Translations under genes and position numbers: made by a program
NCBI GenBank assembly: GCA_905182995.1
Contig: CAJJDP010000014.1
Location: 584,711-648,710 of the forward strand
Direction of reading: 5' to 3'
Length of the DNA: 64,000 bases
Source: Paramecium octaurelia
Lineage: Eukaryota > Ciliophora > Oligohymenophorea > Peniculida > Parameciidae
Part shown: piece by piece, positions 10,380-22,079 of the stretch
Position numbering within the stretch: position 1 is the stretch's first letter
Layout of the letters: every line of letters starts with the position of its first letter
The notes under the pieces: model-generated
What the model saw: only the letters and a program-made list of their open reading frames with translations
Told to the model about the DNA's origin: nothing
Database searches by the model: none

Positions 10380-12633
10380 CATTTTCTTCAGATTCATATT
10401 CACTACTTTATTAGTACTCACTACTACTTGATGACAATGAAGATGAAGAGGATAATTCTTGAATATACTAAACATCAGATCTAAATCATGAATTACCAAA
10501 TAATACTTCTAAACTTTTTTCGTTACTTTTTTTAACTTCTTCTGATCTTTCTGTTTTTTTTGGACTGATTTTGTAATTGATGATTTTTGTTATTTTTATT
10601 TTTTCTATTGTTTAGCTTCATTATTCCATATAAGAATGTCTTATTCCAATATTTTCCATTTCATTTTCTCTCTCCTCATCAATTGAGAACACAACAATCT
10701 TAAATTCTCGAAGTCCAATCTTATTGCTTGCATATCTTTGAAGTTATTCAACTACTATTTTACAAAGGAATAGCCAGTTCTCTTATTATTATTCAAAAAT
10801 ATGTACCTGAAGTTGACTGGGTTTCTTCCTATACAATTAATCATCCGTTAAGGGACGAACATACTTCTCAAAAATGGAATCCTTAGTTAATTATTCTAAA
10901 TCCCCTCCACATATGGTATATAGATCCTTTAATTTAATCATTATATCATTTCTTTGACATCTTGAACAAAAACATATAGCCTAATTTAATTTTGGAAATT
11001 ACCTAACAAAAAGGACAAACCCAATCCGTCTTCTATATGACTTCTTCTATTTTTATATCATAATTTTATTTCAAGCACATTCTACAGAACTTTCTTTGAC
11101 ATATCAACTCACCATCTAATATAATAATCAATAGTGATTAGTACTCTTCTTTGAATAAATGCTGTATGCAGTCTTCTTTCTATTTGGAACTTGTCTTCTA
11201 CTCTTGATGCCCTCGTCATCCACTATTGTTTTCATATTAATTTTTACTTTGAGTAAACAAATATGAATCAGTTATTGATGAATTGATTATTGGGAGTCCC
11301 ATGGTTCCACTTCTATAATTACAAGAGATAAGATATTCTTCTCTAAACAACATTTTGCAATGATGACAAGCTTCATATCTTAGCAAAGTAGAATCATTAT
11401 CACCAGATTAAGATGCTTTAGATTCTTTAGTTAGATTCTTATTTATTAATGGATTAGGCTTCTACCTATTTTATTGTACTTGATTTATTCCAACAAACTT
11501 GATTAATACTAGAATTTCGTACATTTTAAGCGATGTGAGAATATTTAGTTTTCTAAGGGATATTGTAGAATTTAAATAAAGATGTATCTCTTAGTTTGTC
11601 CAATTCATACATCAAATCTTCATCTATATTTACATATGTAGAATTTAAAGCCTACTCAAATGCCACACAGAACTAATAACCATTAGGAGAATGCACAGAG
11701 TTAATAACTTTCACTATTGATTCTGCAGTTTGTCTAAAGTCCAGTTGTTCCAGACTCTTCCTGAGATAAGTCAATAATGCCTCATTATTATATATAATTT
11801 GATTCTTGCTAAGATTATTGTTGCCTCGGCCTTGTTTGTAAATGTGCACTTAGGTTCCAAAGACATTTAAAGGTTGCTCACTTTTAATTTTTTAAGTGAG
11901 ATTTTATAGATCTTTCTTATTAGATTTGTTTAATTGTTGTAATTCATTTGAATACTCTTACAATTATAGGAAGATTTCGTCTTTTTATCCTGTTCTCAAT
12001 TCTATTTGTTCATTCAACTTGTCTAGCAATTTATCCAATTGAGCATTTTCTTGTATTAATGAACTTAATTATAATATACACAATACCTGATGTTTTTTTA
12101 TTTAAATTTAACCATTGATTTTTGTTTCATGTAATATATTTTCTCGATCTAAGGTATTTTCAGAGCTTTTGCTTTGTGAATGAGACCACTCAACTTGATG
12201 TGCTTCTAAATATTCTCCCAATAAGTTTTATTTTCTGATTAAATCTGTTATTTATTTAAGATTTATCTGGCTTAATAAAACTTATAATCAGCATATTTCA
12301 CAGGAAATTCTGTCACAATAGCGTCATCATTCATAGCTTTGAGGTATTCAAGTCTCTCCTATTCAGGTTCATCCATTTTCTTAAAGTACACTTAGTTAAT
12401 ATGTCTCCAAAAATAACATAAAATGTATTCATTCTAATACGAACTGTTGATGTAGGAATTGTTCTATGATGTCCTAATCTTCAGCTTGCGTCTAATTGTA
12501 ATGAATATTGATCTTACCTGGAGTATTTATCATAAATATCAAAATTCCCATTCTTTTTATCTAACTTTATTATTTTCTCAAGATTATTTTTGTTTTAGTT
12601 TTTATCAGCATTCAATTAATTTTCTTCGCTCAT
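10072..12633 (-). CDS. CDCA7-like zf-4CXXC_R1 zinc-finger protein
   Basis: About 780 residues with eight proposed introns (12492-12517, 12267-12301, 11438-11465, 11223-11247, 11116-11144, 10981-11002, 10782-10806, 10468-10496); the exon sum is a multiple of three. The N-terminal part is helical, with a coiled coil. In the middle are eleven cysteines spaced as in CDCA7: CHHC, a single C, C-x4-C-x2-C (ICQRKFCRMCL), then WVCPFC and CFCSRC. In animals and plants this domain works with the HELLS/DDM1 remodeller and is tied to DNA methylation. A poly-Asn tract and a Ser/Glu-rich tail follow. The 35-nt intron and the upstream start are the weakest parts; a shorter model would start at 12376. Confidence 0.75.
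10318..10380. repeat. (ATT)n microsatellite inside coding DNA
   Basis: About 60 bp of ATT triplets with one GCT interruption encode a run of about 15 Asn plus a short Asn/Ser extension near the C-terminus of the CDCA7-like protein. Triplet slippage keeps the frame, so length may vary between strains. Confidence 0.85.
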
Positions 12634-13539
12634 TCCTAAAATAATATACTTGAAATAGCAAAATATAAATGTATATAGGAATACGGAAGAATATCGTTCA
12701 ATATTCTCGTTGTATAACAATACCTTTCTTTGAATTCTTCTCTTACAAAAAGAGTGATATTTATTAAATAAAATAATGAAATCAGGTATAATTTAAATTA
12801 ATACATTATCTAAATTTATTTACAGGTGCTCGATTTACATTCCCGCACAGACTCAAGAACAAGAGTTGTTATTATACACATATATATTATACACATTATA
12901 ATCCAAAATACTAACAAACCTTTTACATGGCACTTTTCTAACAGTTTCGAAACTCTCCCGCAGGATATTTTTTTTTTTTCAATTACCTCAAAGAAAGCGC
13001 TTAAATAGCCTGTTGGCACAATTATTAGATATTTAATTTATTCTAAATAACATTTATTAATAGTTACTACATAAAATAATTATAAATCATTTTGTATTTA
13101 CTCCCCTGTTTTGATTAAATAATTCAAAATCATTTTAAATAATTTATTATAAGTGAGTGTTAATTAGGAAGTTATTAACTTATAGATATCTCAATATATA
13201 ACATCAAGTGTACCTACGGTTTTTGGTATATTTAAATGTGAATAATGTCCCTTCATGATCATCACAAATCCATATATTTAATAAATTGATTAAAAAATTG
13301 TGATTATTTTCTTAAAGATACAATTAAGCATTCTTTTGTTTTCAAGGGAAAATAATTGTATAAGTAGAGTTGGTTTTATCTTTAGAAACATTGTTATATA
13401 TGCTCATGTTTAAGAGATTTATAAATTATATATATATATAAAATATATTACTTTTATATTCATATAATATTTGTTCCAAAATTAATTAAATATTATCAAG
13501 TGCTATATACGATTATTTATATAATTTAAATTCAAATTA
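12634..13539. other. intergenic region with a GC-richer island (12825-13020)
   Basis: A divergent gap between the CDCA7-like gene and POC1. Most of it is AT-rich. From about 12825 to 13020 the GC content is clearly higher. On the plus strand this block contains TTTCGAAAC-like sequence resembling a B-box and then a run of about twelve T at 12967-12979. Short ORFs on both strands here have no domain. I could not match it to tRNA, U1-U6, SRP, RNase P or U3. An unassigned RNA gene is possible. Confidence 0.35.
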
Positions 13540-15564
13540 ATGGAAGAACCTAAAGGGATTGTCCGACATATATAGACATTGCAAGATCCTCAATTGTCTA
13601 GATCATATAGAGGACACGAAAAAACTTATTGTCTGTCATTTGATCCATAAATGAGGTAATTGGCATCTGGAGGAAATGATTCAATAATATATGTCTATAG
13701 CTTCAAGCCACAAGGCAGACCATTCAAATTTAATGGACATAAAGGAGCAGTGTACAGTGTGCAATTTTCACCAGATGGTTAAATAATTGCAAGTGGTGGA
13801 GAAGACAGGACTATTCGTTTATGGAAGAATTCTGTGTAATTTAATATTAATATGAACTGAATAGTTTAGGAAAGTGCACAGCAATTAAAGGACACATTGG
13901 AAGTGTGAGATCTTTATCATTCTCTTCAGATAGCAGTATGATCGTATCCTCATCAGATGATAAAACAATAAAGGGATGGAATGTATTAAAGAACAACTTT
14001 ATGTTTTCATTGGCAGGACATACTAATTGGGTTAGATAAGCGAAATTGTCTCCAGATTCTAGATTAGTTGTGTCTGGATCAGATGATTCAACAGTTCGTT
14101 TATGGGATGTCAATTTATCTAAAGAATTGCAGAAATTCAAATGTGAAGATTCAATATATACAATTGATTGGATAAGTGATGGAACAACAATATGTGCAGG
14201 TTAAATGGATGGCAAAATTAAATTATGGGATGCTCGTTCAATGAGATTAATTTAATATTACGAGTGCAGTAAGAAATCAGTAAATACAATTAATACTCAT
14301 CCTAGTGGCAATTTTCTGTTGTCTGGTGATGACGAAAGCAATCTAAAGATATTTGATCTAAGACAAGGAAGGTTAGCTTGGTCATTATATTCTCATTCTT
14401 AGCCTATTAAATAAGTCTAATTTAATTATGCAGGTGATTATTTTGCTTCAGCTGGATTGGATTCTAATGTATTAGTTTGGCAATCAAATTTTGATGAAAA
14501 CATGAAACCTTGCAATGTTATCAATTTTGTTGATAAGAATATATCAAATAATGATTCATAAACATTATCATCTTCAAATTAATTTAAAGTTCCATAAACT
14601 ACATTCAAAGCTAACAAATAATAAAATAAAATCAATTATGAAAACTAGACCAATTAATCTCTATTGATTAATCAGACTCATCAAAGTCCTTTGGCATAAA
14701 TGTTATCAACAAAATTTGAGAAGATTGTATCTTAAATGGATCAAGTTACTTAGTTAATTGTATCAATAGATAAGAGAATCACATCAAATGAAGATCAAGT
14801 GAAAAAATTATTACAGGTATTATTATTTTCTATTGATATTTTAGAATGAGAGAGTCAAATCAATACTTGGTGTTTATGAAGATTAATATAAGGAACAATA
14901 TTAGAAGGCTGCTGTTTGGGAGAATTATAGGAACAAGCAATAATAAAACAACAATTAATTGACTTTGCAACAATAGTAACAATTACAAGACCAAGAGCCT
15001 GTCTTTGGAACTGGATCATTTATGAGAGACGGTGAATTGGAAGATTTCCCAGAGGAAAGTGAATAGAAATTGAAATAAGAGTATGAGGAAGAGAAATACA
15101 AATTGCAATAAGAACATATATTGGAAAACGATTAAAATCAATAAACTTTCAATGTTACCAGTGAGTAGAACATATTTCAAACAGGGGCTCTGGATGGAAC
15201 TTTAAGCAACTAAAATAATTATACTAATACATTTTCATTGACTTTTACTTAGAGATAAAACTTACAAGAATAACTGAATAATTTAGGAGATTGGAGGGAA
15301 CAACTTGAGTAAGTGTAAAGGGAAGTAATGGAAAATCAACAAGATAATGATTAATTTATACGGGAAGTTAATGAAGATGAAGAAGAACAATAGGAATAAT
15401 AGGATGAATAAGATGAATAGGATGTACAATAATAATAGGAACATCAAGGTTAGTAGGTAGAAATTCAAGAGGAAGAACATCCGATTTAGGAGGACTTTTA
15501 GGATGAGCAAGGAAATCAAGGAGAGGAAGAAATCAGATATTAAGATCAAGGAGCGTAAGAATGA
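13540..15564 (+). CDS. POC1: Centriole/basal-body protein POC1
   Basis: 655 residues with introns at 13836-13864 (29 nt) and 14817-14844 (28 nt). Residues ~10-320 form a seven-bladed WD40 propeller that follows POC1 closely: RSYRGHEK start, [18 protein letters not shown], a repeat with [27 protein letters not shown] and LVWQSNFD at the end. As in POC1, a linker leads to a coiled coil (KFEKIVSQMDQVTQLIVSI). The extra ~230-residue tail is very Glu/Gln-rich and is not part of the usual family. POC1 stabilises basal-body triplets, fitting a ciliate with many basal bodies. It converges on the Yip1 gene with a 59-bp spacer. Confidence 0.95.
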
Positions 15565-15623
15565 ACTAATTAATATATATCAGTTTTTAATGATTTTCTT
15601 TTATCTACATATCATGAATTGGA

Positions 15624-16465
15624 TCAAAATATTGTTATAATTACAAATGTGCAATAGAATAAAAACAGGGGATAGGCTATCAACAATCTTCTATGTTATA
15701 ATCCTAAAATCTAGAAGCTAATATATGATGTTTACAGTATCAAAAGTCTTTGAAACACTGGCAGTAGACCAGAATGCACATACTATAGCTAATGCATATC
15801 CGAATGAAGAGCTATATAAAATGAATGAAGTTTAAGTACTTTAATTACAAAAATACACTGAGAAAAGATAGGACAACTATTGGTGCCAATCCATAACCTA
15901 AATAACTCAATATTTTGTAGAACTCTATCTGCTTGCCTTGTTGTTGAATCATAAAGTTCATTAATAAGTAGAGTAGCATCCAACCCCACAATCCAATTCC
16001 GTAAATATAATTGAAATGCACTTTTCCTGTCTGATGAATTAAATAAGTCTTTACTAATAATGGCAATAAGCCCAATGACACAACTATAAGGATGGGACCT
16101 GAGAGATCAGGATCTTCCAAATATTCGCTATCGCATTTTTAGAAAAAGAGCACACTCATAATCCTAGATTTAATGAGCAATGGCGATGTAATATCGAGGT
16201 CTAATTAATTACTGGATCTATTGGAGTACCTTCTAATAAAGGTAAGTCTTCTACGGTTTCTTGAGGCTGTGATTTCTATGAGTCAAACAGCAAATGTTTC
16301 TCTTCTTGATTTGCCACGTTGTCACCTAATTTAATGGTTTCATTTAATTCATCATTTTCTTAAATTATCAGCAAATGTGATACATATGTCAAAGGGATTA
16401 TTCTGGTATTGCTTTGGCTTTTCATTTGGATCTATAATACCAAATGGATTTTTGAGTGGCTACAT
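15624..16465 (-). CDS. YIPF5: Yip1/YIPF5-family Golgi membrane protein
   Basis: 244 residues with four introns (16359-16383, 16201-16229, 15812-15839, 15711-15735). A cytosolic N-terminus carries the Pro-Leu-Leu-Glu motif (LPLLEDLDI) of Yip1 proteins. EDPDLSGPI opens the membrane domain, followed by HFNYIYGIGLWGW and several hydrophobic segments, ending LIAYPLFLFYCTFVIITIF. This matches YIPF5/Yip1, which cycles between ER and Golgi and binds Rab-family GTPases in vesicle formation. The last two introns were chosen because only they give the conserved final transmembrane segment. Confidence 0.92.
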
Positions 16466-16614
16466 AAAATTAATTAATATGATCTAAAATGGTATTGTAT
16501 TGAATATGAGATAAAATGAATCTGAGGAATAAAATAAATTGATCTGCAGAAAAAGTAATTATAAAAATCATCTTGCTTTGATGGATAGTCGTTTTTTAAT
16601 ATTTTTGTTATTAT

Positions 16615-19600
16615 ATGAGAAACTCATATTTGCTGTTGATCATAGCCATTACATTAGTACATGTACATGGCTTGGAGGAGTCTCTGACTCTTATGAGTTT
16701 AGAGTAGATGAATTCATTGGACACATCCCAATTTGACTGTTCTCGTCCTTAGTCTGAATTCATATAGATGGAGAATTCCTTGTCTTAATGGCAAGACTTG
16801 TTGGAACATAAAGATTACATCGATCATGATATTAAAGTACTTCAAGGCATCCAAGCTAAAGTGGGCCTCAAAGCATCACACAAATAAGTGATCAAATCAT
16901 TAAGTCAACTTAAATTACCTAAAACATCCACAAAGATAGGTTTGGCTGAAGTGGAAGCACTTAAACAATAATGCGGATGTCTCAAAAATTCTGATGACAA
17001 TTGTGATGCTCTATTAAAATTGCTATCTTACTTCATCCTTTCCCTGAGAAATGTATAATCCCAATGCCAACAACATCCAATAACTGTAATTAAAATTAAG
17101 GGAAAAATCCATGATCTTTAAGTCATTACAGCCGGCTGTGGAGGCACCATAGATATCAAAGGTGATGAGAGTTGCGATACTCAATAAGAAACCAAGCCAG
17201 ATGAACCATCAACTGATCCAACCACTAAACCCACAGAGGAGCCTGCTACCGATCCAATCACAAAACCAACCACAGATCCAATTCCAGATGATTAAAAGGA
17301 TTCAGAAGATGTTACCGAAGAAACCATAGATGATACCACTGAAGAAACAGTTGACACACAAGAGGAAACTGCTGACACACCTGAAGAAGATCAATAACAA
17401 CCATAACCTGCTGAGGAGACAGCTGAACCAGAAGAAGGAGAATCTGCAGTTGATGAAAAATAGCCAGAGGAAGAAGCTGGAGCTACTGAAGAAACTTAAC
17501 CAGGTGCTGCAGAAGAATAAGAAGGATCCCCAGAAGAAACATAAGCAGAAGAGGCAGTTGATACACCTGCTGCAGAAGAGGAAGCTGAGACTCAAGTCCC
17601 AGAAGAACAAGGAACAGAGGAATAAGCACCAAGTGCTGAAGAAGGTGAAAGTCCACAAGAAGAAGTTGATCAAGCTGAAGAAATTACTGAGCCAGAAGAA
17701 GAAATTGAGATTTAAGTACCAGAGGAGGAATCTGAAGAAAATGCTGCTACAGCTGAAGAAGGATAAGCAGAAAGTGCTGAAGAAGGAGAAGCAGGAAGTG
17801 CTGAAGAAGGAGAAGTAGAAAGTACTGAAGAAGGATAAGTTGAAAATGCTGAAGAAGGAGAAGCAGAGGGTGCTGAAGAGTAAAATGGCCCATCTGAAGA
17901 AGGTGTAATTGAAGCAACTGAAGAAGGTGAAGTTGAAGCACCTGAAGAAACAGCAGTATTAGCTGAGGAAGAAGAATTATAAATTGATGAACCAGCTGAA
18001 GAAGTTGATATCGAAGTACCTGCAGAAGAAGAGGCCTGTGAAGAAGAAGAATGGGGTTGGGAAGAAGAAGAAATTAGTGAAGAAATTAGTGAAGAAACAC
18101 CTTAAGACAAAGATAATTAACCAGCAGGAGAATCTGGAGAAGAATAACCCAGTGGTGAATAACAAGGAGAAGAAGAATAATAATAATAATAATAACCAGA
18201 AGGTGAAGAGACAGAGAGTTCTGTTGGAGAACCTTTAGAATTTGAAGAAGAATAATAGGGTGAAGTTCCTGCAGCAGAAGAGACTACCACTGCTGAAGAG
18301 ACAACAGCTGCTGAAGAGACTACCACTGCTGAAGAGAGCAGTGTTGGTGATGAACCTGTACCTGATGATTAATAAGATGAAGAATAAGAAGTATTACCAG
18401 AAGGATGCAGAAAAGTGCCTGAAGATGTTTTGGATATCAGTTGGTAGAGTACAGAACCAGTAGCTGCAAGTGATTTACCAGTTACAGAAACCTAAATCAT
18501 TGGATTATCATTCTATTTCAGATGGCTATCAAAATTCCCAGATGCTGTTCCTGAAGGATTGAGTTAAGAAACTAAGTTCTTTGTTGCTGGATTAGGAAAT
18601 GCATTGAAATTCTATGTAGGATAAGGAGGATTCCATTTCAGTTCATTTGATGAGAATGGTGTTGAGACTTACAAGAATGCTGGCCATGGTGATATTGAAG
18701 GACAATGGGTACTTGTATACTTTGGTATTTCCAACCAAAAAGTTACAGGATTTGCCTAAATTTAAGGATAAGATGTTGAGACTGTTGAATTCGATGTCAA
18801 TTTCACATTAGATGAATCTTATCAATTGGTTATTGGTGGGCCAGATGGGGATGTTAAATCATTTAATGGGTAGATTGCTAGAGTATTTGCATTCAATGAT
18901 GAATTGTACACATAAGCAACTGAATTCACTGAATTTGTTACTAAATGCTATGGAATTCCTAAAAACATTTACAGCGGCAAGAGATTAACAATTCCAATTG
19001 AAAAGGAGAGAACTTTTGTATCTCCAGCTTCATTTGATTATGATAGTGTTTTTGAAAATAAGAAGCCCATGTTACCAGATGAATATTCAGCCAGTGGTTG
19101 GTTCAAATGGGAAACACCAAATGACTAAAATATCTGGCATTCAGGATTTAGATGGACTACCAATAATTAAGAAACTAATCAAAATTTCAGAATCCTTGGA
19201 GATAGAGGACTTTCTTTCTTTGTTGGAGATGAAGATAACTTATAAGGACATGTTGCCTTTTGTACATACTCTTACAAGACTGCCAATGGGTATTTAGTTT
19301 AATTATTTTAGTAAATCAAAGGTTAATGATTGCAAGATGGTTAAGTATGGTAATAAATTGACTGAGTGGTTCTATGTTTACTTTGGATACAGTAGACATT
19401 TGAACAAGGCATATGGATACATGGAATTCACACATGAGATGGCTCAAATGGAATTCAAGGATGTTAGACACTATTATGCCAGCAAAATTTATTTCTATTT
19501 GGGATAAGATAAGTTCTATCCTCCTTTCAATGGCAAGGTTTAAGGATTCATGTTGAATTTCTTCGATGGATCATACAGAACATCCAGTTATGATTACAGT

Positions 19601-20031
19601 ATTAATTATATTAATATCAATAGCTTTCGGATATTTCCCAAGACCAGTCTATGAATATGATGACTCCAAGGAATTGATCCCATCTGAACCAGTAGAAAAG
19701 AAGAAGTATTTATCTCACATATTATATTGTAGATGTCCAAAAGTGGTTGAAATCACTGTAGAAAATGCATCTGATGTTTTGTGTGCCTTGAGTAATTATT
19801 TGTCTGCAGTCGCACAAGGACATGATCCTGCTTCAGATCCTAAGGCTGAATCCTTCTGTTTCTGTTTGGTATATGAGGAAGGTATTTATTCATTATTTTA
19901 ATATAGAAAATGCTACTCCTGATTTGTTGATGTTAGCATAAATCTTTGGTGGAAAGATTAAATAGAAATAATCTAATGTTAATTCCTCAATCAAGAAACT
20001 GTTAAGCAGATAGAATGCACTATTAAAGTGA
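16615..20031 (+). CDS. Large secreted acidic protein with lectin-like (LamG/ConA-type) domains
   Basis: 1114 residues with introns at 19290-19311, 19599-19623 and 19882-19906. An N-terminal signal peptide (MRNSYLLLIIAITLVHVHG) is followed by a Cys-containing helical region. Residues ~190-595 are an acidic low-complexity region dominated by Glu, with Ala, Thr, Pro, Gly and Gln, including repeats of the type AEEGEAGS. Then come two beta-rich segments (about 620-780 and 790-975) with patterns such as LSFYFRWL, GQWVLVYFGIS and YSASGWFKWE, resembling LamG/concanavalin-like jelly rolls. A Cys-rich tail (LYCRCPK, FCFCL) ends it. It is probably extracellular or in a secretory granule; the fold assignment rests on pattern only. 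Many opposite-strand open frames here are shadows of the repeat composition. Confidence 0.8.
17180..18400. repeat. GAA-rich low-complexity tract
   Basis: About 1.2 kb of degenerate GAAGAA/GCTGAAGAAGG-type repeats encode the acidic region of the secreted protein. It includes TAA-only codon runs such as 18178-18195, read as Gln. The skewed purine content opens false frames on the other strand. Confidence 0.8.
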
Positions 20032-20125
20032 TTGTTAGAACATTCAACATTATTTTATTAATTAATATATTCTCATATTAAAAGCGAATTTTTCATATTT
20101 TTCTATATTATTTAATATATCCGAC

Positions 20126-21872
20126 ATGAAAATTTTTAAGTCAAAAAAAGAAGAACCCACAAAGAAAGTTACTGTCACCATCGTAAATTAATTTACCTTA
20201 ACTTAGGAAAAACTAACCATGTTATTTATGAAATCAAAGGAATACATTAATTTAGACAAATAGAAAAAATTCAATGAAGCAATCTAGCAAGAAAAATTAT
20301 TATTGAACATGCTCAAGGCTCCTTAGAGAAATAGGAAGGACGAAGAAATTCAAATCATCAAAATTGTTAATCTTATTAATACTATTGAAGCTTATGATAA
20401 GGCAATTATGTAAGCAAATTTATATTATTCATTTTAGTCAAATAAGCAACATTGATTAATTCAAGAGTCAAATTGTAGCAAGTTAAGGTGACCCCACCAA
20501 AGTCTCACAATACATTCCGTAAAATTTCTACAGCTACCATTAGTTATATCGCCAGTGTGTGTTACTATATAGAAAATACTAATGATTTAAGAGGTGCTGT
20601 TGATCTCAAATTGCAATTAAATGAATACTACGGATGTGATATTGCCAACTCCTTTGAAAAATCAGTCGATCCCTAAGCTAAAACTTTGTTTGGTATTTTA
20701 AATCTCTAATCTCCATCTGTCCAAAAATATGCTTAAGACTTTAGTAAGAAATATTCAGTTCCTGATGTCCCAGGATTAAACTATCAACCATAATAATAAT
20801 AAAATGCTAATTAATATCATCAACCAATATAAGGAGGTCATCAATAAGGTGGTGGCTATCCATAATAAGGTGGTGGTTATCCATAATAAGGTGGTTATCC
20901 GTAATAAGGTGGTTATCCGTAGTAAGGAGGATATTAACTATAATAACCTTAACAATTTCCATAATAAGGTAGTTATTAATAATCACATCAAACATCATAA
21001 TATCCTTAATATCAATAATAAATCCCTTAATAAAATAATTTCTATCCTAATTCCTAAACAAACAATTAAGGACTATAATAAAGTTCTAATCCATATGGAT
21101 AGCTGCAATTTAATTAATAGAATATTTACAAAAATAATCCAAATGTTTATTAACCACAAATTTCTCAGCCTCAAATTGGAATAAATCCAAAGTAGAACTC
21201 CAATTACAATTATCCGTAACAATAACAATCAATATACAATACACCATCCTAATAATAAAATAACAACATTGCATTTGTGCCTTTATAATAATAATAATAA
21301 TCCTAATTTTAATAACAATAGAGTTACTCATAATAATAACAATAGGTAGTAGATCCATTTGCAATACTTAATCAAACAAGCAATCAAATGATGGTAGAAT
21401 TGCCTCCTCTACCTAAATAATCAAATTTCTAATCTAATAATCCATAGAATTAAAATGGAGGTGGATTTACTTCGAACTTGCCAGTCCCTCCTGATGAATA
21501 GATATCATTTAAGTCTTAGAGTTCTCAAGATTAAAGTAACTAATAGTTGTAATTATTAGATAAAACTGGAAGCTTTGGATAGATCAATTCAATAGGGAAT
21601 AGTTAGAATGCAAGGGGACGTAAGTTTTGATTATAAGTTTAGCCTAATTCACCGATCCATTGAGTGATGACAACATCTTTTAGACTACAACGATTGGTTA
21701 AGACATGACCTATAGTATGCCTCTTGCTGTGGATCAATCAAAGAAGGAAGTTCCATAAAAAATAAATCATGATTTACGCTCTTTAGAAATCTTACACAAG
21801 TTCAGGACTGGGATTTCATAATCTATTAATGAATCGGTGAATTAATTACAGAGAGTTGGCTTAAGTTTATGA
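20126..21872 (+). CDS. IST1-domain protein with Gly-Tyr-Pro-Gln-Gln repeats
   Basis: The N-terminal ~190 residues fit an IST1 (ESCRT-III-associated) helical domain: an early helical stretch with IEAYDKAI, then ISTATISYIASV, LRGAVDLKLQLNEYYG and a SPSVQKYAQDFSKKYSV end. IST1 proteins regulate Vps4 and membrane remodelling at endosomes and the midbody. The rest is Gln/Asn/Pro-rich, with about five GGYPQQ-type repeats at 20830-20940. Intron 21620-21642 (23 nt) is clear. The 5' junction around 20410-20500 is not: either 20410-20437 plus a second intron near 20475-20502, or a single 29-nt intron, restores the frame. Confidence 0.75.
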
Positions 21873-22079
21873 GAAGAATGATGCATTTATTTCTATAAGA
21901 AAAATATAATTGTATTGATATTAATTTAAGAGTTTATGAATTTTATGAGATATTTAATATTTAAATAATTAAGCTAACATTTACAAGCATTGAAAAAGTA
22001 ATATCTGCTCCTTCTTCTCTTAAATCCCTCTCATATATTTACAAAGTGTTGATTTTTTTATTCTTAGTGAGTACGTCGA

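Noticed and set aside
10284-10499. Minus-strand ORF with a poly-Ile run
   Set aside because: It is the wrong frame of the ATT microsatellite; the correct frame gives poly-Asn within the CDCA7-like C-terminus.
12816-13019. Overlapping small ORFs on both strands
   Set aside because: No domain, poor composition, and both strands open at once; the GC island is more likely RNA or non-coding.
15283-15549. Minus-strand Leu/Phe-rich ORF resembling a membrane protein
   Set aside because: Antisense shadow of the Glu/Gln-rich POC1 extension.
17302-18326. Several long opposite-strand ORFs rich in Phe/Ser/Leu/Cys or Tyr
   Set aside because: They mirror the GAA/GCT-rich acidic repeat of the plus-strand gene; composition alone opens these frames and they have no start context or domain.
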